From Catalinimonas alkaloidigena (GTDB taxonomy: Bacteria > Bacteroidota > Bacteroidia > Cytophagales > Flexibacteraceae): a stretch of 64,000 nt of DNA. Shown here one piece after another: positions 1 to 9,532 of this stretch. Where the stretch lies: NCBI RefSeq assembly GCF_900100765.1, contig NZ_FNFO01000012.1, positions 62,001 through 126,000 of the forward strand, written 5' to 3'. The notes under the pieces are model-generated. The model saw nothing but the letters and a program-made list of their open reading frames with translations. It searched no databases and had not been told where the DNA came from. The first letter of the stretch is position 1; each line of letters begins with the position of its first letter. The position numbers were made by a program, and so were the translations under genes.

Positions 1-2997
1 GAACTGATCTCGCCCCAGGCCTTTCCAGTATCGGGCAAAGTGACCGACGCCAACGGGGAAGAACTGCCGGGCGTGAGCATCATCGTCAAGGGCACCAACA
101 ACGGCACGGTGACGGACATTCAGGGAAATTACAGCCTGAACGCGCCGAGCTCGGCCGATACGCTGGTGGTCAGTTCTGTCGGGTACGCCACGCGCGAAGT
201 GCCGATCAACGGGCGCTCGACGGTCGACATCTCGCTGGAAGAGGACGTGCAGAGCCTGAGCGAAGTGGTGGTGGTCGGCTACGGCACCCAACGCAAAAGC
301 GACCTGACAGGCTCGGTGGCCCTGGTGCAAACCGACGAAGCCAAAAAGGTAGCGACCAACGACATCAGCCAGTTGCTGCAGGGACGGGCCGCGGGCGTTT
401 CGGTAACCAGCGACGGGCAACCCGGCGCGGGCGCAACGGTGCGCATCCGGGGCATCAGTTCGTTCAACAACAACGAGCCGCTCTACGTGGTGGACGGCGT
501 GCCGCTGCAAACCGGCATCCGCGATTTCAACCCGAACGACATCGAATCCATTCAGGTGCTGAAAGATGCCTCGGCCGGGGCGATTTACGGATCGCGGGCC
601 GCCAATGGCGTCGTGATCATCACCACCAAACGGGGCCGGAAGGACCAGCCGCTGAGCATCACCTACAACGGCTACTATGGCACGCAGAACGTGCCCAAAC
701 GCATCCCCGTCACCAACCGCGAACAATACCAGGCCATCAACAACGAAATGCGCATCAACGGGGGCAGCGTGCCCGCGCGCGGCAACGACCCGACTTCGCC
801 CGTCTTCATCAACGACGTCGACACCGACTGGCAGGAAGAAGGGCTGAAGACCGGCCACATCCAGAACCACAACGTGAGCTTCGCGGGCGGCGGCCAGAGT
901 TCGTCCTACAACGTTTCGCTCGATTACTTCGATAACGTGGGCGTGATGGTGGGCAAAGGCCCGGACTACAAGCGCTACTCGTTCCGCGTCAATTCCGAAA
1001 CCGAAAAAGGCATCCTCAAGGTGGGTGAATCGTTCTACTACACCCATTCGGACGAAAACACGCTGAACCGGCTGGAAGGCGTCGCGGGTGGAGCCCTGCC
1101 GCCGCAGATCGTCGATCTGATCCAGGCCATTCCGACCATGCCCGTCTACGACCCCAACCGCCTGGGCGGCTACGGTGGCTCGGCATCCGACATCGAAGAA
1201 GCCATCACGCTGAACGTGATCGGGCAAAACAGCCTGGTCGACAGCAAAACCGGCGTGGATCGTGTGTTTGCCAATTTCTACACCGAACTGAAGCTGATCG
1301 ACAAACCGACGGATCACCTGAAGTACCGCCTCAACCTGAGCTACGACCGCACCAACGCGCGCGACTTTACCTTCATTCCGGAGTTTGACCTGGGCTATTT
1401 CTACCAGAACGCCTTTTCGCGCCTGACCAACATCCGCCGCGATTACGTGACCGCGCTGGTCGAAAACACGCTGACCTACGACAAGACCTTCGGAAAAAGC
1501 TCGCTGAACGTGCTGGTCGGGCAGACCTACCAGAGCTTCCGGTTCGACTACCTGCGCGGGTACGCCCAGCGCCTGACCAAGCCTTACTTTCCGGTGCTGG
1601 ACAACGGTGAGGACAAGGCCGTGTCGGGCTACTACAACCAGTCGCGGCTGGCGTCGTTTCTGGGGCGGGTCAACTTCAGCTACGACGACCGTTACCTGAT
1701 TACGGCGACGCTGCGGCGCGACGGTTCTTCGCGCTTCGGTCCCACCAACCGCTGGGGGAACTTTCCGTCGGTGGCGGTGGCCTGGAAACTCCAGAACGAG
1801 TCGTTCCTGAACCTGCCCGACTTCATCAACGAACTGAAACTGCGCGGCGGCTACGGCGTGCTGGGCAACCAGGAGATCGGCGACTACCTCTTCCAGGGCT
1901 TTATCAACCCCTACCACGGCTACTCGTTCAACAACGTGACTTCGCCGGGCGCCACGCAGACGCGGGTGGTCGATCCGAACATCAAGTGGGAATCGAAGAT
2001 CACGAGCAACATAGGGCTGGACGCCGTGCTGTTCAACCGGCGGATCGACTTCTCGGCCGAGTACTACTACAATAAAAGTGAAGATCTGCTGACCTCCATT
2101 CCGATTCCGGGCACGGTCGGCTCCATCGACAACGTGCTGACCACCAACGCGGCCAGCATGCGCAACTCGGGCGTCGAGTTTACGGGTACGTACCGCAAAA
2201 CCTCCGGCGACTTTACGTTCGAGGCCTCGGCCAACGTCTACACGCTGAGCAACAAAGTGCTTTCGCTCGGCGAAAACGGGCAGGCCATCTACGGTACCGG
2301 GGCCATCACCGAGGTGGGGAGCGAAATCGGGCAGCAGTACGGCTACCAAGTGCTGGGCATTTTCCAGACGCAGGACGAAGTCAACAACCACGCGTTTCAG
2401 TCGGCCAACACCGCCCCCGGCGACCTGATTTTTGCCGACCTGGACACCAACGGCATCATCAACGACGAAGACCGCACCTACCTGGGCAGCGCCCTGCCCA
2501 ACCTGTACTACGGGTTCAATTTCTCGGCCGCGTACAAGAATTTCGACTTCACGTTCTTTGCGTCGGGCAGTTCGGGGAACCTGGTGATCAACAACTTGTA
2601 CCGCTCGCTGATGCAGGTGCAGGGCATGACCAACTACCACACCGACATGCTCGACCGCTGGACGCCGGCCAACCCCGATTCCGACATTCCGCGGGTGGTG
2701 CTGAACGACCCCAACAACAACATGCGCGACTCCGATCGGGCCGGTTGGCTGCAAAGCGGCAACTACCTGCGCGTCAACACCGTGTCGCTGGGCTACAATT
2801 TCCCGGAAGCGGTGCTGAGTCAGCTGGGCGTGATCGACCGGGCGCGGGTGTATTTCACCTGTCAGAACCTCTACACCTTCACGACCTACAAAGGGTTCAA
2901 CCCTGACTTCGCGGGGGGGGTGTTCAATCCCGGCTACGACTGGGGCTCGTTCCCTAAGCCGCGTACGCTGATGCTGGGTGCACAACTCACGTTTTAA
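1..2997 (+). CDS. SusC/RagA-family TonB-dependent outer-membrane transporter (5' end outside window)
   Basis: The reading frame is open from base 1 (visible start ELISPQAFPVSGKV), so the GTG at 40 is internal and the signal peptide lies upstream of the window; 998 residues are visible. A carboxypeptidase-regulatory-like domain covers about residues 10-85, with the typical GVSIIVKGT and SVGYATRE stretches. It is followed by a TonB plug (SDLTGSVALV, LQGRAAGVSV, RIRGISSFNN, PLYVVDGVPL, about 98-210) and a long beta-barrel ending in a terminal phenylalanine (LMLGAQLTF). Family knowledge: it imports oligosaccharides across the outer membrane together with the SusD lipoprotein encoded next. The neighbouring GH43 and GH51 genes suggest arabino-oligosaccharides as cargo; that is inference. 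Confidence 0.96.
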   Translation, partial: ELISPQAFPVSGKVTDANGEELPGVSIIVKGTNNGTVTDIQGNYSLNAPSSADTLVVSSVGYATREVPINGRSTVDISLEEDVQSLSEVVVVGYGTQRKSDLTGSVALVQTDEAKKVATNDISQLLQGRAAGVSVTSDGQPGAGATVRIRGISSFNNNEPLYVVDGVPLQTGIRDFNPNDIESIQVLKDASAGAIYGSRAANGVVIITTKRGRKDQPLSITYNGYYGTQNVPKRIPVTNREQYQAINNEMRINGGSVPARGNDPTSPVFINDVDTDWQEEGLKTGHIQNHNVSFAGGGQSSSYNVSLDYFDNVGVMVGKGPDYKRYSFRVNSETEKGILKVGESFYYTHSDENTLNRLEGVAGGALPPQIVDLIQAIPTMPVYDPNRLGGYGGSASDIEEAITLNVIGQNSLVDSKTGVDRVFANFYTELKLIDKPTDHLKYRLNLSYDRTNARDFTFIPEFDLGYFYQNAFSRLTNIRRDYVTALVENTLTYDKTFGKSSLNVLVGQTYQSFRFDYLRGYAQRLTKPYFPVLDNGEDKAVSGYYNQSRLASFLGRVNFSYDDRYLITATLRRDGSSRFGPTNRWGNFPSVAVAWKLQNESFLNLPDFINELKLRGGYGVLGNQEIGDYLFQGFINPYHGYSFNNVTSPGATQTRVVDPNIKWESKITSNIGLDAVLFNRRIDFSAEYYYNKSEDLLTSIPIPGTVGSIDNVLTTNAASMRNSGVEFTGTYRKTSGDFTFEASANVYTLSNKVLSLGENGQAIYGTGAITEVGSEIGQQYGYQVLGIFQTQDEVNNHAFQSANTAPGDLIFADLDTNGIINDEDRTYLGSALPNLYYGFNFSAAYKNFDFTFFASGSSGNLVINNLYRSLMQVQGMTNYHTDMLDRWTPANPDSDIPRVVLNDPNNNMRDSDRAGWLQSGNYLRVNTVSLGYNFPEAVLSQLGVIDRARVYFTCQNLYTFTTYKGFNPDFAGGVFNPGYDWGSFPKPRTLMLGAQLTF

Positions 2998-3048
2998 TCC
3001 ATTGATCACTTCCGACGCCCCTTGTGCGTCTTAAGCATACCAACCACC

Positions 3049-4623
3049 ATGAATCTTCGAAAAGGTTTACTCTTTCTGACCACCGCACTCCTGTTCGGTT
3101 GCGAAGAACAACTGGAACTGACCAACCCCAACCGGCCCACCACCGAAAGTTTCTGGCAAACGTCAGACGAGGCCATCCGGGGGCTGAGTTCGGCCTACGC
3201 CGCCTTTACGCAGGACGGCACCTACATGCGCTTTTTCCCGATGGCGGTCGACATCCGGGCCGACGACTACAAGGGCGACAGCCCCTGGATCGACATCGTG
3301 CAGATTTCGACGTTCAACGTCCCGGCCACGTCCGCACCGCTAATCTGGATGTGGTCGAACCACTACCAGGCCATCTGGCGGGCCAACCAGGTGCTGACCT
3401 ACGTGCCCGACATCGAGATGGAGGAAGACCTGAAACAGCGCGTGCTGGGGCAAGCCTACTTTCTGCGCGGGCTGGCGTTTTTCAACATGCGGATGATGTT
3501 CAAGAGCATCCCGCTCATCACCACCCTGCAGGAACCCGAGAATTATAACGTGTCGCAGGCGTCGGACGAAGAGATCTGGGCGCAGATTTACAGCGATTTC
3601 CAGATGGCCAAAGACCGCCTGCCGGTCACCTACGCCAACCTGACCGGTCCCGACCAGGGGCAGGCCGGGCGCGCAACCAAAGGCGCCGCCGCCGGATTTC
3701 TGGGCAAAGCGTACCTCTACAACCAGGAGTGGCAACGGGCCGCCGACGAGTTTGCCGAGATCATCGGGTACGGGGTCTACCAGCTGGTTCCCAACTACCG
3801 CGACAACTTCACGTACCTGAACGAGAACAACGTGGAGTCGATTTTCGAGATCCAGTTTTCGCGCGAAACCGGCGGGGGCATCGACCTCGGCTGGCAGGGC
3901 GAGCCCGCGCCCACCTGGGGACAGACCTCCGCGCAGGCGATCACCTACGGGGCCGACGGCTACGGGTTTTCCGACGTGCTGCCCACCACCTGGATCTACC
4001 AGGAATACCAACAGGAACGCACCACCGACGACCAGCTCGATCCGCGTGCCTCGGCCAGCATCGCGTTTTACAATCCGGCCAGCGGCGACACCACAATCTA
4101 CGGCAACCCCTGGCTGGGGCGGGCCGGCACCACCATTCCGGCACTGGCTCCCGGCGCCATCTACCCACGGAAGTTTACCAACGACGGCATGCCCGACTAC
4201 CTGGGCGGTAACGAGTACGACTGGCGGTCGGGCATCAATTACCGGCTGATGCGCTACGCCGACGTGCTGCTGATGTACGCCGAAGCGTTGAACGAACTGG
4301 GCCGCACGGCCGATGCCTATCCGCTGATTCAGCAGGTACGCGACCGCGCTCACCTACCCGACCTGGCCACTACCCAACCCGGTCTGGGGCAACAGGCAAT
4401 GCGCGAGCAACTGGCTCACGAACGGGCGCTGGAGTTTGCGCTGGAAGGACTTCGCTACTACGACATTCTGCGGTGGGGATGGCTCTACGACGCCGACAAA
4501 CTGGCGATGCTGCGGGCGCACGATCCCGAATTCAACAACTGGGTGCCCGGCAAAGAATTCCTGCCGATTCCGCAGAGCGAGTTGAACGCCAACCCGAACC
4601 TGAACCAGAATCCGAGTTACTAA
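3049..4623 (+). CDS. SusD/RagB-family surface glycan-binding lipoprotein
   Basis: A 524-residue protein starting at ATG 3049, the first start that gives a lipoprotein signal (MNLRKGLL... lipobox LLFGC, lipidated Cys18). It lies 51 bp after susC and is surely co-transcribed. SusD hallmarks are the N-terminal NPNRPTTESFW segment, a TPR-like helical core with the FLRGLAFFNM helix, and the C-terminal block with NYRLMRYADVLLMYAEALNE, ERALEFALEGLRYYDILRW and a final LPIPQSELNANPNL. SusD proteins cap the SusC barrel and capture glycan at the cell surface. No SusE/F gene follows; the next genes are enzymes. The substrate is inferred to be arabinan from context. Confidence 0.96.
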   Translation: MNLRKGLLFLTTALLFGCEEQLELTNPNRPTTESFWQTSDEAIRGLSSAYAAFTQDGTYMRFFPMAVDIRADDYKGDSPWIDIVQISTFNVPATSAPLIWMWSNHYQAIWRANQVLTYVPDIEMEEDLKQRVLGQAYFLRGLAFFNMRMMFKSIPLITTLQEPENYNVSQASDEEIWAQIYSDFQMAKDRLPVTYANLTGPDQGQAGRATKGAAAGFLGKAYLYNQEWQRAADEFAEIIGYGVYQLVPNYRDNFTYLNENNVESIFEIQFSRETGGGIDLGWQGEPAPTWGQTSAQAITYGADGYGFSDVLPTTWIYQEYQQERTTDDQLDPRASASIAFYNPASGDTTIYGNPWLGRAGTTIPALAPGAIYPRKFTNDGMPDYLGGNEYDWRSGINYRLMRYADVLLMYAEALNELGRTADAYPLIQQVRDRAHLPDLATTQPGLGQQAMREQLAHERALEFALEGLRYYDILRWGWLYDADKLAMLRAHDPEFNNWVPGKEFLPIPQSELNANPNLNQNPSY

Positions 4624-4633
4624 TTGCTCATGT

Positions 4634-4672
4634 GTTCGCAGGACGGACTCCGGCTCGTCCTGCGAACGTTTT
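4634..4672 (+). terminator. Strong hairpin between susD and the GH43/GH51 genes
   Basis: GTTCGCAGGACG (4634-4645) and CGTCCTGCGAAC (4656-4667) form a perfect 12-bp stem with a 10-nt loop, followed by GTTTTA. It starts 11 bp after the susD stop and ends just before the GH43 ATG at 4684. It fits a partial intrinsic terminator or mRNA-stabilising element that would set SusCD expression above enzyme expression; that role is inferred. Confidence 0.7.
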
Positions 4673-4683
4673 ACCCCCTATTG

Positions 4684-5721
4684 ATGAAACCAACCTACTT
4701 TTTGAAAGGCTGCCTGCTGTGGCTGGGCGTCGCCACTGCGTTGCACGCGCAACCACCGCCGCCCCAGCCGGGCGACAAAGTTCCGGTCCACGATCCGGTG
4801 ATGATCCGGCAGGACGACACCTATTACCTGTTTTGTACGGGCCGGGGCATCGCCGTCTGGTCGTCGCCCGACTTAGAGCACTGGAAAGCCGAGGCACCTG
4901 TGTTTCCGGAGGCACCCACCTGGACCGATCCGGTCGTGCCGGAGTTTCGCAACCACATCTGGGCTCCCGACATCTCGTTTCACAACGGCCAGTATTACCT
5001 CTACTACTCTGTTTCGGCGTTCGGCAAAAACACGTCGGCCATCGGCGTCGTGACCAATCAAACCCTCCACCCTCAGGACCCGAAATTCAAATGGGTCGAT
5101 CACGGGATCGTGGTGAAGTCGGTGCCCGGCCGGGACCTGTGGAATGCGATTGACCCGAACCTGATGCTGGACGAGGACGGCACGCCTTGGCTGACATTCG
5201 GCTCGTTCTGGTCGGGCATCAAGCTGGTGCAGTTGCAGCCCGATTTACTGAAACCCGCCGAGTCCGAGGTCTGGTACACATTAGCCAGTCGCCCGCGCGA
5301 CGCAGGACTGGACGTGCGCGATCCGGGCAACGGGGCCATCGAAGCGCCGTTTCTGTTTCGCAAGGACGGACACTACTACCTTTTCGTTTCGACAGACTAT
5401 TGCTGCCGGGGCGAGAACAGTACCTATAAAATGGTGGTGGGACGGTCGGATACGCTGACCGGCCCTTATGTGGATCGGGACGGCAAACCGCTGATCGCGG
5501 GGGGTGGCACGCTGGTGATGGAAGGCAATCAGGATTGGTACGGCGTCGGGCACAACTCGGTCTACACCTTCGACGGAACGGACTACCTGGTTTTCCACGG
5601 CTACGATGCCGCCGACAAAGGCCGCTCCAAGCTGCGGATCTATCCCCTCTCCTGGTCGGCCGACGGCTGGCCCGAACTCAAGAAAAAGCCGCTGGCCCCT
5701 GTCGTCGCGGGCAGTGAATAA
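4684..5721 (+). CDS. GH43-family endo-1,5-alpha-L-arabinanase (secreted)
   Basis: A 345-residue protein starting at ATG 4684, which places the signal peptide correctly (MKPTYFLKGC...ALHAQ). A single five-bladed propeller domain carries the GH43 triad: Asp37 in VPVHDPVM (base), Asp157 in NAIDPNLM (pKa modulator) and Glu220 in NGAIEAPFLF (acid). HIWAPDIS and the DYCCRGENSTYKMVVGRS block are typical of bacterial endo-arabinanases. It would cut alpha-1,5-arabinan into oligosaccharides for the SusCD pair. It is separated from susD by a hairpin. An exo-acting or arabinofuranosidase specificity within GH43 cannot be excluded. Confidence 0.92.
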   Translation: MKPTYFLKGCLLWLGVATALHAQPPPPQPGDKVPVHDPVMIRQDDTYYLFCTGRGIAVWSSPDLEHWKAEAPVFPEAPTWTDPVVPEFRNHIWAPDISFHNGQYYLYYSVSAFGKNTSAIGVVTNQTLHPQDPKFKWVDHGIVVKSVPGRDLWNAIDPNLMLDEDGTPWLTFGSFWSGIKLVQLQPDLLKPAESEVWYTLASRPRDAGLDVRDPGNGAIEAPFLFRKDGHYYLFVSTDYCCRGENSTYKMVVGRSDTLTGPYVDRDGKPLIAGGGTLVMEGNQDWYGVGHNSVYTFDGTDYLVFHGYDAADKGRSKLRIYPLSWSADGWPELKKKPLAPVVAGSE

Positions 5722-5756
5722 GGAGCTTACTGTATTCTCTTTTACTACACTATGTC

Positions 5757-5825
5757 TGTCATCTCGACGTCAGGAGAAATCTTCTAACATTTGGAAAGAG
5801 ATCTCTCCTTTCAGTCGAGATGACA
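5757..5825. repeat. Palindromic intergenic repeat element, copy A
   Basis: Perfect 12-bp terminal inverted repeats, TGTCATCTCGAC (5757-5768) and GTCGAGATGACA (5814-5825), enclose GGAGAAATCT and AGATCTCTCC arms. Related copies lie at 39190-39319 and 40676-40754. The palindromic form resembles REP-like or non-autonomous elements common between Bacteroidota genes. It lies in the 180-bp gap upstream of the GH51 gene. Confidence 0.75.
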
Positions 5826-5901
5826 AAATAATTGGACCTGCAACTTGTAACCTTTAACCCTGCAACCCATTTGTAATCAGCAATCTGCCATTTGCAATCC
5901 T

Positions 5902-7485
5902 ATGAACAACCACTCCCGATTTCTTCCCGTTTTTCTCTTTTCCGTTTCCCTGCTTACGCCCCCGCTGTTCGCGCAAAACGCGCGGATCAAGATCGATACC
6001 GACCGCACCATTGGGGAAGTGAGCCCGCTGTTGTACGGCAACTTCGTAGAGCACCTGGGCCGCTGCGTCTACGGTGGCATTTACGAACCCGGCTCGCCCT
6101 TATCAGACGACCAAGGGTTTCGGAAAGACGTACTGGCGGCGGTGAAAGAACTCCGTCCCACCATCGTCCGGTATCCCGGCGGCAACTTCGTCTCCAACTA
6201 CCATTGGCTCGACGGCGTGGGACCGGAGCGGACGCCCCGCATGGAACTGGCCTGGAGTCGGCTGGAAACCAACCAGTTCGGCACCAACGAGTTTATGGAC
6301 TACACCAAGATGATCAACACGGAGCCTTACTTTTCGGTCAACATGGGCACCGGCACCATCGAAGAGGCGCAGCACTGGGTGGAATACTGCAACGTGAAAG
6401 AAGGCCCCTACTTCGCCGAACTGCGCAAGAAGCACGGCTATCCCGATCCGCACAACATCACCTACTGGAGCCTCGGCAACGAGATGGACGGCTTCTGGCA
6501 GATGGGCCACCTGAACGCAGAGGATTACAGCAAAAAGGCACGCGAGGCGGCCAAGCTGATGAAGCTGACGTCGCCCAATATCAAACTAATTGCGGCCGGC
6601 TCGTCGAACTACCGCCCCGAAGCCGACCCGAACGAGTGGAACGCTACCATTCTGCACGAGCTTCGCGACGTGGTCGACTACATTGCGCTGCACATCTACG
6701 TCGGCAACCCGAGCGACAACTACTATAACTTTCTGTCGACGCCGCTGGTGATGGAACAACGCACCAAGCTGGTGAAGGGGATGATCGACCGGGAAATGGA
6801 CCGCGCCCAACGCGGCGACCGCGACCCGATTTACATCGCCTGGGACGAATACAACGTCTGGTACCGCGCCCGCACCGACGAGTCGATGCAGGGCACCCGC
6901 GCCCTGGAAGAGCACTACAACCTGGAAGATGCGCTGGTGATCGCCGGGTTCCTGAACGGCTTCGTCCGCAACGCCGACGTGGTGAAGATGGCCAACATGG
7001 CGCAACTCGTCAACGTGATCGCGCCGATCTTTACGAACGAACAGGGCATGTTCAAACAGACGATTTTCTACCCGCTGGCATTGTTCGCCAACCACGTGAG
7101 GGGCACCTCGCTCGACGTGTTTGTGGATTGCGACACGTACGACACCAACGAGTTTTTCATCGGGCTGGGTGAATCGACGACCACGCAAACGGACGTGCCG
7201 TACCTCGATGTTTCGGCTACGTATCAGGATGGCGAAGTGGTGCTGTGCGTGATGAACCGCCACAAAGACAAAGCAATTACGACCGACATCCTGTCCCAAC
7301 AGGGCAACTTCTCCGGCAATTTCGAGGTGTATGAGGTGAACGGCCCGGACGTGAAAGCACAGAACGATTTCGGCAAAGAGACGGTCAAAACCGTGAAGAA
7401 GGACAACCTCAAAGCCAAGGGACAAAAGATGACGTACACGTTCCCGGCTCACTCCTTCACGATGATCAAAGGACAGTTGAAATAA
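5902..7485 (+). CDS. GH51 alpha-L-arabinofuranosidase (secreted)
   Basis: A 527-residue protein with an N-terminal signal peptide (MNNHSRFLPV...PLFAQ). The catalytic (beta/alpha)8 barrel starts with IGEVSPLLYGNFVEHLGRCV and YPGGNFVSNYHW. The retaining-enzyme acid/base Glu194 is seen in SLGNEMDGFW and the nucleophile Glu316 in YIAWDEYNVWY. The C-terminal part (about 420-527) is the usual beta-sandwich (VVLCVMNRHKDKAITTDI). It releases terminal arabinofuranose from arabinan or its oligosaccharides. It sits between two GH43 genes, with the palindromic repeat upstream and a hairpin downstream. Confidence 0.95.
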   Translation: MNNHSRFLPVFLFSVSLLTPPLFAQNARIKIDTDRTIGEVSPLLYGNFVEHLGRCVYGGIYEPGSPLSDDQGFRKDVLAAVKELRPTIVRYPGGNFVSNYHWLDGVGPERTPRMELAWSRLETNQFGTNEFMDYTKMINTEPYFSVNMGTGTIEEAQHWVEYCNVKEGPYFAELRKKHGYPDPHNITYWSLGNEMDGFWQMGHLNAEDYSKKAREAAKLMKLTSPNIKLIAAGSSNYRPEADPNEWNATILHELRDVVDYIALHIYVGNPSDNYYNFLSTPLVMEQRTKLVKGMIDREMDRAQRGDRDPIYIAWDEYNVWYRARTDESMQGTRALEEHYNLEDALVIAGFLNGFVRNADVVKMANMAQLVNVIAPIFTNEQGMFKQTIFYPLALFANHVRGTSLDVFVDCDTYDTNEFFIGLGESTTTQTDVPYLDVSATYQDGEVVLCVMNRHKDKAITTDILSQQGNFSGNFEVYEVNGPDVKAQNDFGKETVKTVKKDNLKAKGQKMTYTFPAHSFTMIKGQLK

Positions 7486-7492
7486 GTCGGTT

Positions 7493-7523
7493 CGGTTGAG
7501 TCGTTCGTGTGCTGTCTCAACCG
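7493..7523 (+). other. Intergenic hairpin between GH51 and GH43 genes
   Basis: CGGTTGAG (7493-7500) pairs with CTCAACCG (7516-7523), an 8-bp perfect stem with a 15-nt loop, 8 bp after the GH51 stop. There is no T-run, so a processing or stabilising role is as likely as termination. Confidence 0.45.
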
Positions 7524-7545
7524 CCCTCACCCCTTTCCCACCGCT

Positions 7546-9018
7546 ATGCTTAGTCGTTACTTTCGTTTCTGGATTTCTGTGCTCTTGCTGGGGATGGTCT
7601 GGTCGTGTAAACCGGAAGAGCCCGCGCCGACACCCACACCTACGCCCAATCCGCCACCCGATACGTTCGACATCAACGACATCACAGACACATATCCGAA
7701 CCTGGTCGACTTTCAGTTTTACCGCCAGTGGGGGCCGTACAACGTGCACGATCCCTCCATCCTCGACGACGGCGAGTACTTCTACTGTTACAGCACCGAC
7801 GCCTCGTTCGGGAACACGTCGGAGCGATTCGGCCTCCAGATCCGCCGGTCGAAAGACCTGATCGAGTGGCAGTTTGTTGGCTGGGCGTGGAACGGATTGC
7901 CGCCGCAGGGCGCCAATTACATCCGCGGGCAGGGCACCGAACCGTTCCAGAGTTTGTGGGCACCGTACATCCTGAAGGTCGGCAGCGAATACCGATTGTA
8001 CTACTCGCTTTCGTCGGAAGTGCACAAATTGAGCGCCATCGGGTTGCTGACTGCCACTTCGCCGGAAGGTCCCTGGACGGAGCGCGGGCTGGCGGTCACT
8101 TCACGCACTTCCCTACCAATGACCAACGCCATTGATCCGTCGGTGCTGACGGCCCCCGACGGGCGGCAGTGGATGTACTACGGCTCCGCCTACGACGGCA
8201 TTTACGTGGTGGAACTCGACCCGGCAACCGGCCTCGCCAAGACGCAGAACGACAAGGGCCATCGCATTGCGCAGCGCGGCTTTACGGGCGGCCGCATCAA
8301 CGGCAACATCGAAGGACCGGAGATTATTTACCATCCCGAACAGCAGAAATACTACCTCTTCATTGCCTACGACTGGCTGGAAACCAAGTACAACGTGCGC
8401 GTTGGGCGGGCCGATTCGCCCGAGGGGCCCTTTCTGGATTTCAATGGCGTGGACCTGAATGGTGAAGAAGACAACGGGCCAATGATCCTCGCGCCGTACC
8501 AGTTCGAAGGCCATCCGGGCTGGCAGGGCGTGTCGCACTGCGCGGTATGGCACCGTGACGGGCAGTATTACCTGGCCCACCAGGGTCGCCCCGTCGAGAA
8601 CGCCTTTTACATGGTGCTGCACGTCCGCAAGGTATTCTGGACGGAAGACGGCTGGCCGGTCGTGTCGCCGGAACGGTACGCGGGCGTGGCGCAAACCGCC
8701 ATCGAAACGAGTGAGCTGGCAGGAAACTGGGAACAGATCGCTTTCGGGTACCGGGTGGTGCCCGGTTACGCGGAAGAGCAGACCTCACCCGATTTGCAAA
8801 CGGCCGTCACCCTGACGCTGGAGGCAGGCGGCACGATCAACGGCGAAACGGGCAGTGCCTGGACCTACGAAGCGCCGTGGCTGACCCTGACCACGTCGGC
8901 CGGGACCACGAAGGTGTACGTGGCGCGGGGCCGCGACTGGGAAAACCAGCGGGAAACCCTCGTCTTTTCGGGGTTGGAGGCGGATGGAACGGCCCGCTGG
9001 GGCAAGCAAAAACCGTAA
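7546..9018 (+). CDS. GH43 arabinanase lipoprotein with Abn2-like C-terminal domain
   Basis: A 490-residue protein starting at ATG 7546. A lipoprotein signal (VWSC, Cys21) is followed by a Pro/Thr tether and the GH43 propeller. Catalytic residues seen are Asp69 (NVHDPSIL), Asp197 (NAIDPSVL) and Glu256 (NIEGPEI). After about residue 385 comes a small beta-rich domain (ELAGNWEQIAFGY...WENQRETLVFSGL) like the extra C-terminal domain of the Bacillus Abn2-type extracellular arabinanases. It is probably surface anchored, to trim branched or long arabinan before SusCD import. It ends the forward-strand arabinan cluster. Confidence 0.9.
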   Translation: MLSRYFRFWISVLLLGMVWSCKPEEPAPTPTPTPNPPPDTFDINDITDTYPNLVDFQFYRQWGPYNVHDPSILDDGEYFYCYSTDASFGNTSERFGLQIRRSKDLIEWQFVGWAWNGLPPQGANYIRGQGTEPFQSLWAPYILKVGSEYRLYYSLSSEVHKLSAIGLLTATSPEGPWTERGLAVTSRTSLPMTNAIDPSVLTAPDGRQWMYYGSAYDGIYVVELDPATGLAKTQNDKGHRIAQRGFTGGRINGNIEGPEIIYHPEQQKYYLFIAYDWLETKYNVRVGRADSPEGPFLDFNGVDLNGEEDNGPMILAPYQFEGHPGWQGVSHCAVWHRDGQYYLAHQGRPVENAFYMVLHVRKVFWTEDGWPVVSPERYAGVAQTAIETSELAGNWEQIAFGYRVVPGYAEEQTSPDLQTAVTLTLEAGGTINGETGSAWTYEAPWLTLTTSAGTTKVYVARGRDWENQRETLVFSGLEADGTARWGKQKP

Positions 9019-9088
9019 CCATACCAACTTCAAATGCGCACAGCTACGGTCTGGTTCGCGCGTCACGCCAGCATATGAGGCGGCCGGA

Positions 9089-9532
9089 CTACGATCGATG
9101 CGCTTCCTGCAACAGGTCGGCTTTCGACTGCTGGTAGCGGTCGTAGAAGTACAGCGGCAAGTAGCCGAAACTCAGCAACAGCAGACCCACTACCAGCATG
9201 ACGTTCGCGCCCGGCCAGTGCAGGAGTTTAAACATCATGCCCATAATGGTCAGGCAAGTGGCAAGGTAGCCCAGCAAATACATGGCTTTTTTCATCGCAA
9301 TTTTTCGTTTAAGAATTAGGAATACGAACGTTTCTCGTTGCACCTGCACCAGGCCCCGTTGCCCGAACGCCTCCAGCGCCGCTGCGTAGGCACGGTCGAA
9401 ATCCGATTCCGTTCCGTTTTCCAGCGTGCAGCACAGGTGATCGACCAGGCTTTCGGCGAGGTCGTCGAGTACGATGCCCCGCCGGCGTACGTCCCGGCCG
9501 ATAAAATCGATCTGATCTGAAGACAATTCCAT
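9089..9532 (-). CDS. Small membrane protein with GldL-like transmembrane hairpin, paired with PadR
   Basis: A 147-residue protein starting at ATG 9532, which overlaps the PadR stop codon by one base (TAATG), so the two are translationally coupled. Residues 1-60 form a cytoplasmic helical domain (DLAESLVDHLCCTLENG) resembling prefix domains of membrane proteins that travel with PadR regulators. Two transmembrane helices follow (about 82-125), with the motif MFKLLHWPGANVMLVVGLLL. The HWPGANVML signature is otherwise typical of the gliding/T9SS protein GldL, but the long GldL C-terminal region is absent. Its exact role is unknown; by context it is a membrane factor controlled by PadR. Confidence 0.8.
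   Translation of the reverse strand: MELSSDQIDFIGRDVRRRGIVLDDLAESLVDHLCCTLENGTESDFDRAYAAALEAFGQRGLVQVQRETFVFLILKRKIAMKKAMYLLGYLATCLTIMGMMFKLLHWPGANVMLVVGLLLLSFGYLPLYFYDRYQQSKADLLQEAHRS

Noticed and set aside
40-42. GTG at base 40 as the SusC start
   Set aside because: The frame is open to base 1 and reads like the end of a signal peptide, so the true start lies outside the window.
6586-8025. A 479-codon minus-strand frame across GH51 and GH43
   Set aside because: It spans two well-supported genes and has low-complexity, His/Arg/Val-rich content typical of shadows.
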